A DNA stretch of 64,000 nucleotides. Origin: Bradyrhizobium xenonodulans (lineage in GTDB: Bacteria > Pseudomonadota > Alphaproteobacteria > Rhizobiales > Xanthobacteraceae). The translations under genes were made by a program, and so were the position numbers. The notes beneath the pieces were generated by a model. It had not been told where the DNA came from. It made no database searches and saw only the letters and a program-made list of their open reading frames with translations. Location: positions 682,001 through 746,000 of the forward strand of contig NZ_CP089391.1 of assembly GCF_027594865.1 (NCBI RefSeq), read 5' to 3'. Below, piece by piece: positions 8,225 through 16,190 of this stretch (position 1 is its first letter; every line of letters begins with the position of its first letter).

Positions 8225-9838
8225 TCACATCCGCAACAACGCCTGCCGATCGATCTTCCCCGTGCCCGTTTTCGGCAGCTCGTCGATGAAGATCACCTCG
8301 CGCGGATATTTGTACGGCAGCAGCTTGCCTTTGACGTAGTCCTGCAGCCGCCGCGTCGCTTCACTCTGGTCGGCGGCGCGATTGTTCATCACCACCACCG
8401 CCTTCAGCGTCATGCGCCGGTCCGGCAGCTCGCTCGCGAACACCGCGCATTCGCGGATGTCGGGATGATCAGCCAGACACAGCTCGACCTCGAGCGGGTA
8501 GACCCACTGGCCGGAGATCTTGATCAGATCGTCGGCGCGGCCGCGGAAGAAGTGGAAGCCGTCGGCATCGCGGACGAAGCGGTCGCCGGTGTAGATCCAG
8601 CCGCCGTCGCGGATGGTCTCGGCGGATTTGTCCGGCCTGTTCCAGTACAGCGGCGTGTTGGAATCGCCGCGCACCCACAGGATGCCTTCCTCGTCGTCGG
8701 CGACGTCGCGTCCGTTCTTGTCGCGCAGCGCGACCTCGTAGCCGGGCACGCGCAGGCCGGCGGCGCCGAGCTTCTTCTGCTCGGGGCGGTTGGAGAGATA
8801 GATGTGCAGCACCTCGGTCGAGCCGAGGCCTTCGACGATCTCCAGGCCCGTGAGCGTCTTCCAGCCGTTGAAGACCTCGGCCGAGAGCACCTCGGCCGCC
8901 GAGAGTGACATGCGCAGCGACGAAAAGTCGGCCTTGTCCGCGCCGTCGGCCTTGGTCAGCGAGGTGTAGAGCGTCGGCAGGCCGAAGAAGTGCGTTGGCT
9001 TGTAATGCGCGATCGCGGCAAAGATCGACGCGGGCTTCGGCTGGCCCGGCAGCAGCAGCGTCGCCGCACCCGCGGAGAACGGGAAGGTGACGGAGTTGCC
9101 GAAGCCGTAAGCGAAGAAAATCTTCGGCACCGAGAAGCAGATGTCGCCAGGCGACAGCTTCAACACGTTCCGCGCAAAGGCGGCATCGCTATAGGCCATG
9201 TCGTGCTGGAGGTGCACGATGCCCTTGGGCCGGCCGGTCGAGCCGGACGAGTACATCCAGAACGCCATCTCGTTGCGATGCGTGTCGGCCTCCGCGAGGT
9301 CGGCCGGAAATTGCGGGAGCCAGCTTGCCGCTGCGACCGCCGCAGGCGCGGCGTGATCGCCCGCCGCGCCATTGACGACGATCAGCGTGCGCAGGCGCGT
9401 GTCCTTGCAGGCCTCCGCATTGAACCGCGCCGCGAATTCGGCATCCGCCACCGCAACACGCGCGCCGGAATCGGCGAGATAGAATTGCAGCAGATCCGGC
9501 GGCGTCAGCGTGTTGATCAGGAGCGGCACGAAGCCGGCACGCACCGCGCCGAAGAAGGCGGCGGGATAGGCCGGCGTGTCGTCGAGGAACAGCAGCACGC
9601 GGTCGCCGCGCGTCAGGCCGAGCGATGCAAACCCGTTGCCCCAACGGCAAGCCTCCGCGCAAAGCTCGGCATAGGTCCGCGTGCCCGCGGGACCGATGAG
9701 CGCCAGCTTGTCGCCGCGGCCCTTGCCGAGATTGTCAAACAGCACACGGCTGGCGTTGTAGACCTGCGGAACGGCAAAACCGATCTCGCTTGCCCCCGCG
9801 CTGTCGGCCGGCACCTTGTCGCGAATCTCATTGCTCAT
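8225..9838 (-). CDS. Aromatic acid-CoA ligase (benzoate-CoA ligase family)
   Basis: The 537-residue ANL-superfamily enzyme carries the ATP-binding P-loop (YSSGSTGRPKGIVHL), the adenylation motif (VEGLGSTEVLHIYLSN), the hinge motif (WIYTGDRFVRDADGFHFFRGRADDLIKISGQWV) and the C-terminal catalytic lysine in LPKTGTGKIDR. The start region (SNEIRDKV...VPQVYNASRVLFDNL) and overall length match benzoate- and hydroxybenzoate-CoA ligases. It would turn an aromatic acid, ATP and CoA into the CoA thioester. It overlaps the upstream monooxygenase gene by 4 bp (ATGA), so both are in one operon. Benzoate, salicylate or 3-hydroxybenzoate could be the substrate. Confidence 0.88.
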   Translation of the reverse strand: MSNEIRDKVPADSAGASEIGFAVPQVYNASRVLFDNLGKGRGDKLALIGPAGTRTYAELCAEACRWGNGFASLGLTRGDRVLLFLDDTPAYPAAFFGAVRAGFVPLLINTLTPPDLLQFYLADSGARVAVADAEFAARFNAEACKDTRLRTLIVVNGAAGDHAAPAAVAAASWLPQFPADLAEADTHRNEMAFWMYSSGSTGRPKGIVHLQHDMAYSDAAFARNVLKLSPGDICFSVPKIFFAYGFGNSVTFPFSAGAATLLLPGQPKPASIFAAIAHYKPTHFFGLPTLYTSLTKADGADKADFSSLRMSLSAAEVLSAEVFNGWKTLTGLEIVEGLGSTEVLHIYLSNRPEQKKLGAAGLRVPGYEVALRDKNGRDVADDEEGILWVRGDSNTPLYWNRPDKSAETIRDGGWIYTGDRFVRDADGFHFFRGRADDLIKISGQWVYPLEVELCLADHPDIRECAVFASELPDRRMTLKAVVVMNNRAADQSEATRRLQDYVKGKLLPYKYPREVIFIDELPKTGTGKIDRQALLRM

Positions 9839-10974
9839 GCCGCACCTCCGCCATTCTTGGCAGCCTCGTAGCGGGCCATGAAGGACGGCGACATCGCGCG
9901 TAACCGAGAATCGTCGATGCGGCCGGAGCGGGTGATGTAGCTGTAGGCAAAGTCCATCAGGTCAAGCTGCATGTGCTGGGCAAAATGCTCGTACCAGAAG
10001 GCGCTGGTTCGCGCCGCGTTGACGAGCTTCTGCACCACCGGCTTGCGCGCAGCCTGGTAGCGGTGCAGCGCCGTCGACAGATGCGCATCCGACTCCAGCG
10101 CCTTGACCAGCGCGATGGCGTCCTCGATCGCGAGCCGCGTGCCCGAGCCGATCGAGAAATGCGCCGAGTGCAGCGCGTCGCCGATCAGCACCATGTTCTT
10201 GAACGACCAGTGCTCGTTCCAGACCCAGGGAAAATTGCGCCAGACCGATTTGTTCGAGACCAGCGAGCGGCCGCCGAGCGTGTCCGCGAACACTTCCTCG
10301 CAGACGCCCTTGGACTGCTCGACGTCCTTGTAGGCGAAGCCATAGGCCTGCCAGGTCGCGTGATCGCACTCGACCAGGAAGGTGCTCATGTTCGGCGAGT
10401 AGCGGTAGTGGTGGGCGTTGAACGCGCCGCGGTCGGTCCTCACGAAAGTCTGCGACAGCGTATCGAAGCGCTTCGAGGTGCCGTACCAGACGAACTTGTT
10501 GGAGGAGTAGGACAGCGATGTGCCGAAATCGCCCTCGAAGGCGCGCCGCACCAGCGAGTTCAGCCCGTCGGCGGCGACGATCAGGTCATGGCCGTTGAGC
10601 TGGCTGATCTCGTGGATCGGGGTGTCGAAGCGCGGCGTGACGCCGACATCGAGCGCGCGCTGCTGGAGGAACTGCAACAACTCGAGCCGGCCGATCGAGG
10701 CGAAGCCGACGCCATCGATGGCGACGCTGTCGCCGCCCAGGTTCAGCGTGATGTTCTCCCAGCTCTCCATATGCGGCGCGATCGCGTCGACCGTCTCGGG
10801 GTCGTCGGCGCGCAGGAATTCCAGCGCCTGGTCGGAGAACACGACGCCAAAGCCCCAGGTCGCGTCGGCCGGGTTCTGTTCGAACAGGTCGACTTGATCC
10901 TCGGGGTGACGCTTCTTCCAGAGATAGGCGAAGTAGAGCCCACCGGGCCCCCCGCCAATCACGGCGATCCGCAA
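9835..10974 (-). CDS. FAD monooxygenase of the aromatic CoA-thioester hydroxylase type
   Basis: The 379-residue protein starts with the FAD Rossmann motif MRIAVIGGGPGGLYFAYLWK. Two features separate it from ordinary salicylate hydroxylases and match the N-terminal domain of anthraniloyl-CoA monooxygenase and salicylyl-CoA 5-hydroxylase: WGFGVVFSDQALEFL near residue 40, and a ribityl-binding motif GDALHSAHFSIGSGTRLAIEDA near residue 270 in place of the usual GDAAHATxPxxGxG. It lacks the C-terminal reductase half of the bifunctional enzymes. It shares an operon with the CoA ligase. The likely product is gentisyl-CoA, from salicyl-CoA or 3-hydroxybenzoyl-CoA. That step is inferred from context. 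Confidence 0.8.
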   Translation of the reverse strand: MRIAVIGGGPGGLYFAYLWKKRHPEDQVDLFEQNPADATWGFGVVFSDQALEFLRADDPETVDAIAPHMESWENITLNLGGDSVAIDGVGFASIGRLELLQFLQQRALDVGVTPRFDTPIHEISQLNGHDLIVAADGLNSLVRRAFEGDFGTSLSYSSNKFVWYGTSKRFDTLSQTFVRTDRGAFNAHHYRYSPNMSTFLVECDHATWQAYGFAYKDVEQSKGVCEEVFADTLGGRSLVSNKSVWRNFPWVWNEHWSFKNMVLIGDALHSAHFSIGSGTRLAIEDAIALVKALESDAHLSTALHRYQAARKPVVQKLVNAARTSAFWYEHFAQHMQLDLMDFAYSYITRSGRIDDSRLRAMSPSFMARYEAAKNGGGAA

Positions 10975-10988
10975 CGTCTGCCTCCCTA

Positions 10989-11010
10989 ATTGACAGTATA
11001 CTTACTATCT
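10989..11010. promoter_or_regulatory. Putative operator, copy 2, upstream of the CoA-dependent monooxygenase operon
   Basis: The motif begins ATTGACAGTATACT and continues TACTATCT, matching copy 1 at 20 of 22 positions. The palindromic core is AGTATACT (10995-11002). On the minus strand it supplies TATACT (11000-10995) as a -10 box about 20 bp before the monooxygenase ATG. No good -35 hexamer is visible at 16-18 bp spacing. Confidence 0.6.
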
Positions 11011-11164
11011 AGGGGTAGACTAATGTGCTCCAGCTTCCCGCGCCAGCGGAATTATTGGCCAGGCGAGGCACGCCGAAACTCATGCCGGACACACGTTTGA
11101 CGCGTGTCCGAAGCAGTGAGGCGCAAAGCATAGCCAAACCGCGGCGGCTTGGCCATCCGCACCG

Positions 11165-11380
11165 TCAGACGCAGCGCTTCACGTAGACCCCGTTCACCAG
11201 CACCCGGGTGCAGCGGACGACCGGAACCGGCTTGCGGACCACGACGGCCGCGTTCGGCCCGGCGCAGCCGGCGCGATAGACGCCGCGGGCGCACACCACC
11301 GCATTGGCATCTTTGGCCTCGAACGTCATGGTTGCTCCGAAGGCGAGGAGCGCAGAAGCAACGAGCAGCAATGAACGCAT
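11165..11380 (-). CDS. Small exported basic protein, unknown function
   Basis: The 71-residue protein has a signal peptide (MRSLLLVASALLAFGATMTF, with cleavage likely after DANA). The mature part of about 45 residues is rich in Val and Arg and has four cysteines (VVCARG, AGCAG, VRCTR and RCV), enough for two disulfides. The upstream sequence on the minus strand contains GGAGG. Small periplasmic proteins of this layout are common in Bradyrhizobium, and I know of no function for them. Confidence 0.65.
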   Translation of the reverse strand: MRSLLLVASALLAFGATMTFEAKDANAVVCARGVYRAGCAGPNAAVVVRKPVPVVRCTRVLVNGVYVKRCV

Positions 11381-11511
11381 GTTGTCCTCCCGGTCTTGTC
11401 GTGATTGAAATCGATATCGGCCAAAGGTTTGTCGTTGCAGGCGTGCGAAAAATTCATGCGCGCACGCCGTCCATCATTGTCGCGCACTTTGGCGCGTCTT
11501 CATGCGCTGCC

Positions 11512-12321
11512 TTATCGCGCAGCGAAGGGCGCCAGCACGTCCTTGCACGCCGGCGACAGCGAGGCGGCATTGCTCGCGACGCACTGCACGATGCGGCCGC
11601 CGCCGGGTGCGACGCCGGCACAGAGCGTGCGGATGTCGGCGCTGCAGGCGGAGCGGATAATGAACAGCTCTTCACGCGGCCGCAGCGGGCGCAGAACGAT
11701 CGCGGCGGGCGCCGCCGCCGGTGCTGCCGCCGCAGGAGCTGCGCCCGCAGGCGCTGCCGTCGCTGTGGCACCACCGGTCGCGGCGCTCACGGCCTTCTCG
11801 CAAGCCGGCGAAACCTTGGCCTTGTTCTTCTCCAGGCATTCGAGCGCGGGCGCGCCGCCCGGTGGCACGCCGGCGCAGACCTTGGGGTAATCGCCCCGGC
11901 ACGCACTCTTGACCGCGGCGGTCTGGGCGCTGCTGGGTGGCTTGGCGGCAACGGCCTTCGGCGCCGGCGCGGCTGCCGGCTTTGCGGCGGCGGGCGCTGA
12001 TTCCGCCTTGGGCGCAGCCTCGGTCTTGGGCGCGGCCGGCGCGGCTTCGGTCTTCGGCGCCGCCGCGGGCTCGACCGCGCGTACCGCGGTCTGGCATCCC
12101 GACGACAGGCTGGACATGTTCTTCGTCAGGCATTGATAGGCTTCCACGCCGCCAGGCGTCACGCTCGCGCAATGCGCCATGAAGTCCGAGCGGCATGCGG
12201 AGCGCATCGCGCTCTTCTGTGCCTCGGTCGGGGCTTGCGCGAATGCGCTTGTTGCAGTTGCGAAGAGTGTTGCGGCCAGCAACACCGTACGCGTTGATGC
12301 ATGTTTCAACGTATTGAACAT
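11512..12321 (-). CDS. Exported protein with three cysteine-rich repeats
   Basis: The 269-residue protein has a signal peptide ending at SAFAQ. Three copies of a four-cysteine repeat of about 38 residues follow, with the pattern SAC-x3-D-x3-C-A-x-V-x-PGG-x5-C-x2-x-N-x3-LS-x-x-C. They begin near RSACRSDFMAHC, KSACRGDYPKVC and RSACSADIRTLC. Two Ala/Pro/Lys-rich linkers join them. The repeat resembles the cysteine-rich GLG1-like domain. The start at 12321 (MFNTLKHASTR) is chosen because the signal follows directly; the ATG at 12381 would add 20 residues before it. It is presumably periplasmic. The function is unknown. Confidence 0.8.
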   Translation of the reverse strand: MFNTLKHASTRTVLLAATLFATATSAFAQAPTEAQKSAMRSACRSDFMAHCASVTPGGVEAYQCLTKNMSSLSSGCQTAVRAVEPAAAPKTEAAPAAPKTEAAPKAESAPAAAKPAAAPAPKAVAAKPPSSAQTAAVKSACRGDYPKVCAGVPPGGAPALECLEKNKAKVSPACEKAVSAATGGATATAAPAGAAPAAAAPAAAPAAIVLRPLRPREELFIIRSACSADIRTLCAGVAPGGGRIVQCVASNAASLSPACKDVLAPFAAR

Positions 12322-12470
12322 TGGGGTGAATTCCTGCCCTGTCGGTAACGACGATGATTTTCTTAAATGTGATGCAAGCAATCGTCGCGGATCGTGCCGC
12401 GAGCGGCATCATTGGCCGCTTCGACCTCTACCGCAAGTAGATAATGCCTCTGCAATTGCGACGTAACTTA

Positions 12471-12519
12471 GAGCATGGTCCGGAAAAGCGTGCAGCGGTT
12501 TTCCGGAAAGACCATGCTC
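12471..12519. repeat. 49-bp palindromic repeat (GAGCATGGTCCGGAAAA family)
   Basis: The arms GAGCATGGTC and GACCATGCTC are perfect inverted copies, and CCGGAAAA and TTTTCCGG pair inside them. The element lies between two minus-strand genes, downstream of the CurA-type reductase gene. I recognise it as a REP-like element found across rhizobia. It could also act as a terminator hairpin. Confidence 0.75.
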
Positions 12520-12532
12520 ACAGGATACGTCG

Positions 12533-13534
12533 TCAGAGCCTGACCATGCGCTTGCCGCGGTTGTTGCCCGCGAGCAATCCGATCAGCGCCTGCGGCGTGT
12601 TCTGCAATCCGTCGATGATGTCCTCCTGCACCTTCAGCTTGCCGGACTTCACCCAGGCCTGAAGCTCGGCGAGCGCGCGCTGGCTGTCCTTCATGTAGTC
12701 CATCACGATGAAGCCCTGCATGACCAGCCGCTTCACCACGATCAGGCCGGGCACGCCGCGCGGGCCGTGCGCGGCGGGTGCGCCGTCATATTGCGAGATC
12801 GCGCCGCAGCAGGCGATGCGGCCGTAATTGTTCATCTGTGGCAGGCAGGCTTCCAGAATGTCGCCGCCGACATTGTCGAAATAGACGTCGATGCCCTTGG
12901 GCGCCGCCGCGCGCAATGCCTTGAACACCGCGCCGTCCTTGTAGTCGACGGCGGCATCGAAGCCGAGCTCGGAGGTCAGCCAGTTGCACTTGTCGGCGCC
13001 GCCGGCGATGCCGACCACGCGGCATCCCTTGATCTTGGCGATCTGTCCGACGATCGAGCCGACCGAGCCCGCGGCGGCGGAGACCACCACCGTCTCGCCC
13101 TCCCTGGGCTTGCCGATCTCCAGCAGTCCGAAATAGGCGGTGAGGCCGGCGATGCCGAACACGCTGAGCAGGTGCGTCATCGGTTCGAGCTTCGGCATCT
13201 TGGTGAGATGCTTCGCCGGCACCGCCGCAAACTCCTGCCAGCCGGTGTCGCCGAACACGATGTCGCCGGCAGCGAGCCCTTCGGCCTTCGAGCTGACGAC
13301 CTCCGCGATGCCGCCGCCGGCCATCACGCTGTTGGCCTCGACCGCGGAACGATAGGTCGCGCCATGCATCCAGGCGCGGTTGGCGGCGTCGAGCGAGATG
13401 TAACGCACTTGCAGCAAGACCTCGCCGTCCTTCGGCTCGGGCATCGCGCTCTCGACCATCTTGAAGTGTTCTGGACCGAGCTTGCCGCTGGGTTTTTCCA
13501 CCAGAAGAATCTGGCGATTGATGCTGCCGCTCAT
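12533..13534 (-). CDS. curA: NADPH-dependent alkenal/one reductase (CurA/LTB4DH-type MDR protein)
   Basis: The 333-residue zinc-independent medium-chain reductase has the N-terminal GroES-like domain with the family start NRQILLVEKPSGKLGPEHF and the nucleotide-binding motif SAAAGSVGSIVGQIAKIKGCRVVG. The central strand DVYFDNVGGDILE and the C-terminal KRMVRL are typical of curcumin reductase CurA and leukotriene B4 12-hydroxydehydrogenase. It would reduce alpha,beta-unsaturated carbonyls with NADPH. AGAGGAAA precedes the ATG. No operon partner is visible. The exact substrate is unknown, so the symbol reflects family only. Confidence 0.85.
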   Translation of the reverse strand: MSGSINRQILLVEKPSGKLGPEHFKMVESAMPEPKDGEVLLQVRYISLDAANRAWMHGATYRSAVEANSVMAGGGIAEVVSSKAEGLAAGDIVFGDTGWQEFAAVPAKHLTKMPKLEPMTHLLSVFGIAGLTAYFGLLEIGKPREGETVVVSAAAGSVGSIVGQIAKIKGCRVVGIAGGADKCNWLTSELGFDAAVDYKDGAVFKALRAAAPKGIDVYFDNVGGDILEACLPQMNNYGRIACCGAISQYDGAPAAHGPRGVPGLIVVKRLVMQGFIVMDYMKDSQRALAELQAWVKSGKLKVQEDIIDGLQNTPQALIGLLAGNNRGKRMVRL

Positions 13535-13744
13535 GGCGTTTCCTCTTCGTTTGTTTGACGATTATTGATGCAGGTGCCGCAAAGAAAACGTGCAAGCCGC
13601 ATTCGTTGTGCGCTGCATGAAGGCTAGAGCGGTGCGTTCCATTTCGCAATGGGAACATCCGGCTCTCGCGACTGCACGCCAAGCGTGTTGCGTCGTCGTC
13701 ATATCTGCGACATCATGAAGCGCCGGTGTACGTGGGGGTAAGCA

Positions 13745-15043
13745 ATGTCGAACAGGTTTACGCAATACATTCTGGCGGCGATGGTGCTCGGCATCATCAT
13801 GGGGTCGGCGATCTACAACTTCCTGCCCGATACCCGCGCCGAGTGGGCCTCCGCCATCAACCTGGTCGCCGTGATATTCCTGCGCCTGATCAAGATGATC
13901 ATCGCGCCTCTGGTGTTCGCGACGCTGGTCGGCGGCATCGCCCATATGGGCTCCGGCTCCAAGCTCGGACGCATCTTCGCCAAGACCATGGGCTGGTTCG
14001 TCAGCGCTTCCTTCGTGTCGCTGCTACTCGGTCTCGTGATGGTCAATTTGCTTCAGCCCGGCGCCAACTTCCCCGGCACACTGCCTGCGGCGGGCCAATC
14101 GACCGGCCTCCCGGTCTCGGCCTTCTCGATCGAGAAATTCCTGACCCATCTGATCCCGACCTCGATCGCGGACGCGATGGCGCAGAACGAGATCCTCCAG
14201 ATCGTGATCTTCGCCGTGTTCTTCTCGGTGGCGATGGGCTCGATGCCCGAGCGCTCCAAGCCGATCCTGGCGCTGATCGACGATATCGGCCACATCATGC
14301 TCAAGGTCACGGGCTATGTGATGCTGTTCGCGCCGCTCGCGGTGTGGGCGGCCATCACCGCGACGGTCGCCAGGAACGGCCTCTTGGTGCTCTGGAAGCT
14401 CATCGTCTTCATGGGCGGCTTCTATCTGTCGCTGGCGATCCTGTGGGGCATCCTGGTGATCGTCGGCTTCATCGTGATCGGGCCGCGCTACAGCCACCTG
14501 CTGAAGCTGATCCGCGAACCCCTGATGATCGCGTTCTCGACCGCGAGCTCCGAGGCGGCCTATCCGAAGACGCTGGAGGGCCTCAACCGCTTCGGCGCCT
14601 CGTCGCGGATCTCGAGCTTCGTGCTGCCGCTCGGCTATTCCTTCAACCTCGACGGCACGATGATGTACTGCACCTTCGCGAGCGTCTTCATCGCGCAGAG
14701 CTATCACATCGACATGCCGCTCGGCACCCAGCTTGCGATGCTGGCAACCCTGATGATCACCTCGAAGGGCGTCGCCGGCGTGCCGCGCGCCTCCCTCGTC
14801 GTGATCGCCTCGACGCTGTCGCAGTTCGGCATCCCGGAGGCCGGCCTGTTGATGATCATGGGCATCGACACCTTCCTCGACATGGGGCGCAGCGCCACCA
14901 ACGTGATCGGCAACACGCTGGCGACCTCGGTCGTCGCGAAGTGGGAAGGCGAGCTCGGGCCCGAGCATGAGATGGGACCGGGCGATGCCGTGCCCGGCGA
15001 CATGGTGCCGGGTGAAGTGCCCGCAATGGCCGGCCATGGTTAG
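13745..15043 (+). CDS. Dicarboxylate/amino acid:cation symporter (DAACS family)
   Basis: The 432-residue inner-membrane carrier has about eight hydrophobic segments and the re-entrant signature regions of the GltP/DctA family: TASSEAAYPKTLEGL in place of the serine-rich SSSxxTLP, then GYSFNLDGTMMY (the NxDGT ion-coupling motif), and a C-terminal GIDTFLDMGRSATNVIGN that holds substrate and cation residues. The C-terminal tail after TSVVAKWEGEL is unusual: Pro/Gly/Met-rich with repeats of PGD and VPG. GGGGG precedes the ATG. A binding-protein gene follows after 9 bp, so the pair are cotranscribed. Glutamate, aspartate or C4-dicarboxylates are likely cargo. Confidence 0.9.
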   Translation: MSNRFTQYILAAMVLGIIMGSAIYNFLPDTRAEWASAINLVAVIFLRLIKMIIAPLVFATLVGGIAHMGSGSKLGRIFAKTMGWFVSASFVSLLLGLVMVNLLQPGANFPGTLPAAGQSTGLPVSAFSIEKFLTHLIPTSIADAMAQNEILQIVIFAVFFSVAMGSMPERSKPILALIDDIGHIMLKVTGYVMLFAPLAVWAAITATVARNGLLVLWKLIVFMGGFYLSLAILWGILVIVGFIVIGPRYSHLLKLIREPLMIAFSTASSEAAYPKTLEGLNRFGASSRISSFVLPLGYSFNLDGTMMYCTFASVFIAQSYHIDMPLGTQLAMLATLMITSKGVAGVPRASLVVIASTLSQFGIPEAGLLMIMGIDTFLDMGRSATNVIGNTLATSVVAKWEGELGPEHEMGPGDAVPGDMVPGEVPAMAGHG

Positions 15044-15052
15044 GAGCGAACC

Positions 15053-15979
15053 ATGGGAAAGACACTGGCGGGGTCGTTGACCCGCGGCGGCCTGTGGCTC
15101 GCGGCATGTTTGCTGGCGACCGCGGCATCCGCCCAGACCGGCAGCGAAGGGCTGAGCCCGACGCTGTCGGCCATCAAGAAGGCGCACTCCGTGCGGCTCG
15201 GCTATCGCGAGAGCTCGCCGCCGTTCTCCTTCCTCGACCAGTCGGGTCGTCCGATCGGCTACAGCCTCGAGCTCTGCGAGGCCATCGTCGAGGAGATCGG
15301 CGTCGAGGTTGACGATGCCAATCTGAAGATCGACTACGTCAAGGTCACCTCGGACGACCGCATCGACGCCGTGCTCCAGAACAAGATCGACCTGGAATGC
15401 GGCTCGACCACCGCCAATGCCGAGCGCGGCAAGCGCGTCGCGTTCTCTCCGCTGATGTTCGTCGCAGGCACCAAGCTGATGGTGCCGAAGGGAGCGGCTA
15501 TTTCTGGTGCCGCGGACCTAAAGGGCAGGACCGTGGTGGTGACCAAGGGCACCACCAACGAGCAGGCGATGCACGCCGTCGACAAAAAGCTCTCGCTCGG
15601 CCTTAACATCGTGACCGCGCCGGATCACGAGCAGTCGTTCCAGATGGTGAACGACGGCAAGGCTGATGCGTTCGCAACCGACGATATCCTGCTCTATGGC
15701 CTGATCGCACGTCACAAGGCGCAGGAATATTTTCGCGTGGTCGGAGACTATTTGTCCTACGATCCCTACGGCATCATGTTCAGGAAAGGCGAGCCGCAAC
15801 TCTCGGCCGTGGTCGAGCGCACCTTCCGCAAGCTCGGCTCCAACCGCGATCTCGTCCCGCTCTACAACAAATGGTTCACCGCAAGGCTCCCCACCGGCGA
15901 ACGGCTGAACGTGCCGATCTCGCTGCAGCTGGAGGAAGCCTTCAAGGCGATGGACGATTCGGCCAGCGCGAATAATTAG
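15053..15979 (+). CDS. Periplasmic amino-acid-binding protein (SBP_bac_3, GltI/BztA-like)
   Basis: The 308-residue protein has a signal peptide ending at ASAQT. The family-3 binding-protein fold is clear from RLGYRESSPPFSFLD, then 'GYSLELCEAIV' and ECGSTTANAERGKRVAFS, which matches the glutamate/aspartate-binding GltI group. It starts 9 bp after the DAACS symporter gene with GGAG upstream. No ABC ATPase or permease gene is adjacent on either side. It may feed a transporter elsewhere, or work with the symporter. The second idea rests on position only. Confidence 0.87.
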   Translation: MGKTLAGSLTRGGLWLAACLLATAASAQTGSEGLSPTLSAIKKAHSVRLGYRESSPPFSFLDQSGRPIGYSLELCEAIVEEIGVEVDDANLKIDYVKVTSDDRIDAVLQNKIDLECGSTTANAERGKRVAFSPLMFVAGTKLMVPKGAAISGAADLKGRTVVVTKGTTNEQAMHAVDKKLSLGLNIVTAPDHEQSFQMVNDGKADAFATDDILLYGLIARHKAQEYFRVVGDYLSYDPYGIMFRKGEPQLSAVVERTFRKLGSNRDLVPLYNKWFTARLPTGERLNVPISLQLEEAFKAMDDSASANN

Positions 15980-16021
15980 CGGCTTGTATTGCGATGATTG
16001 CGCCGCGATCTCGCTGCTTTT

Positions 16022-16173
16022 CCTTCTCCCCTTGTGGGAGAAGGTGGCGCGAAGCGCCGGATGAGGGGTATGTCTCCGCAAGTTCGACCGTGAGAGGGTC
16101 ATGCGCGGAGAGAACCCCTCACCCGTCTCACCGCTGCGCGGTGAGCCACCCTCTTCCACAAGGGGAGAGGGTG
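16022..16173. repeat. Palindromic repeat (CCTTCTCCCCTTGTGGGAGAAGG family)
   Basis: The left hairpin CCTTCTCCC-CTTGT-GGGAGAAGG pairs fully. The middle 'ggatgaggggt' faces 'acccctcaccc', and the right end CCCTCTTCCACAAGGGGAGAGGGTG is an inverted relative of the left. The element lies between convergent genes. A related but diverged copy is at 49747-49863. Confidence 0.8.
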
Positions 16174-16190
16174 CAGTGTGCTCGTTGCCG

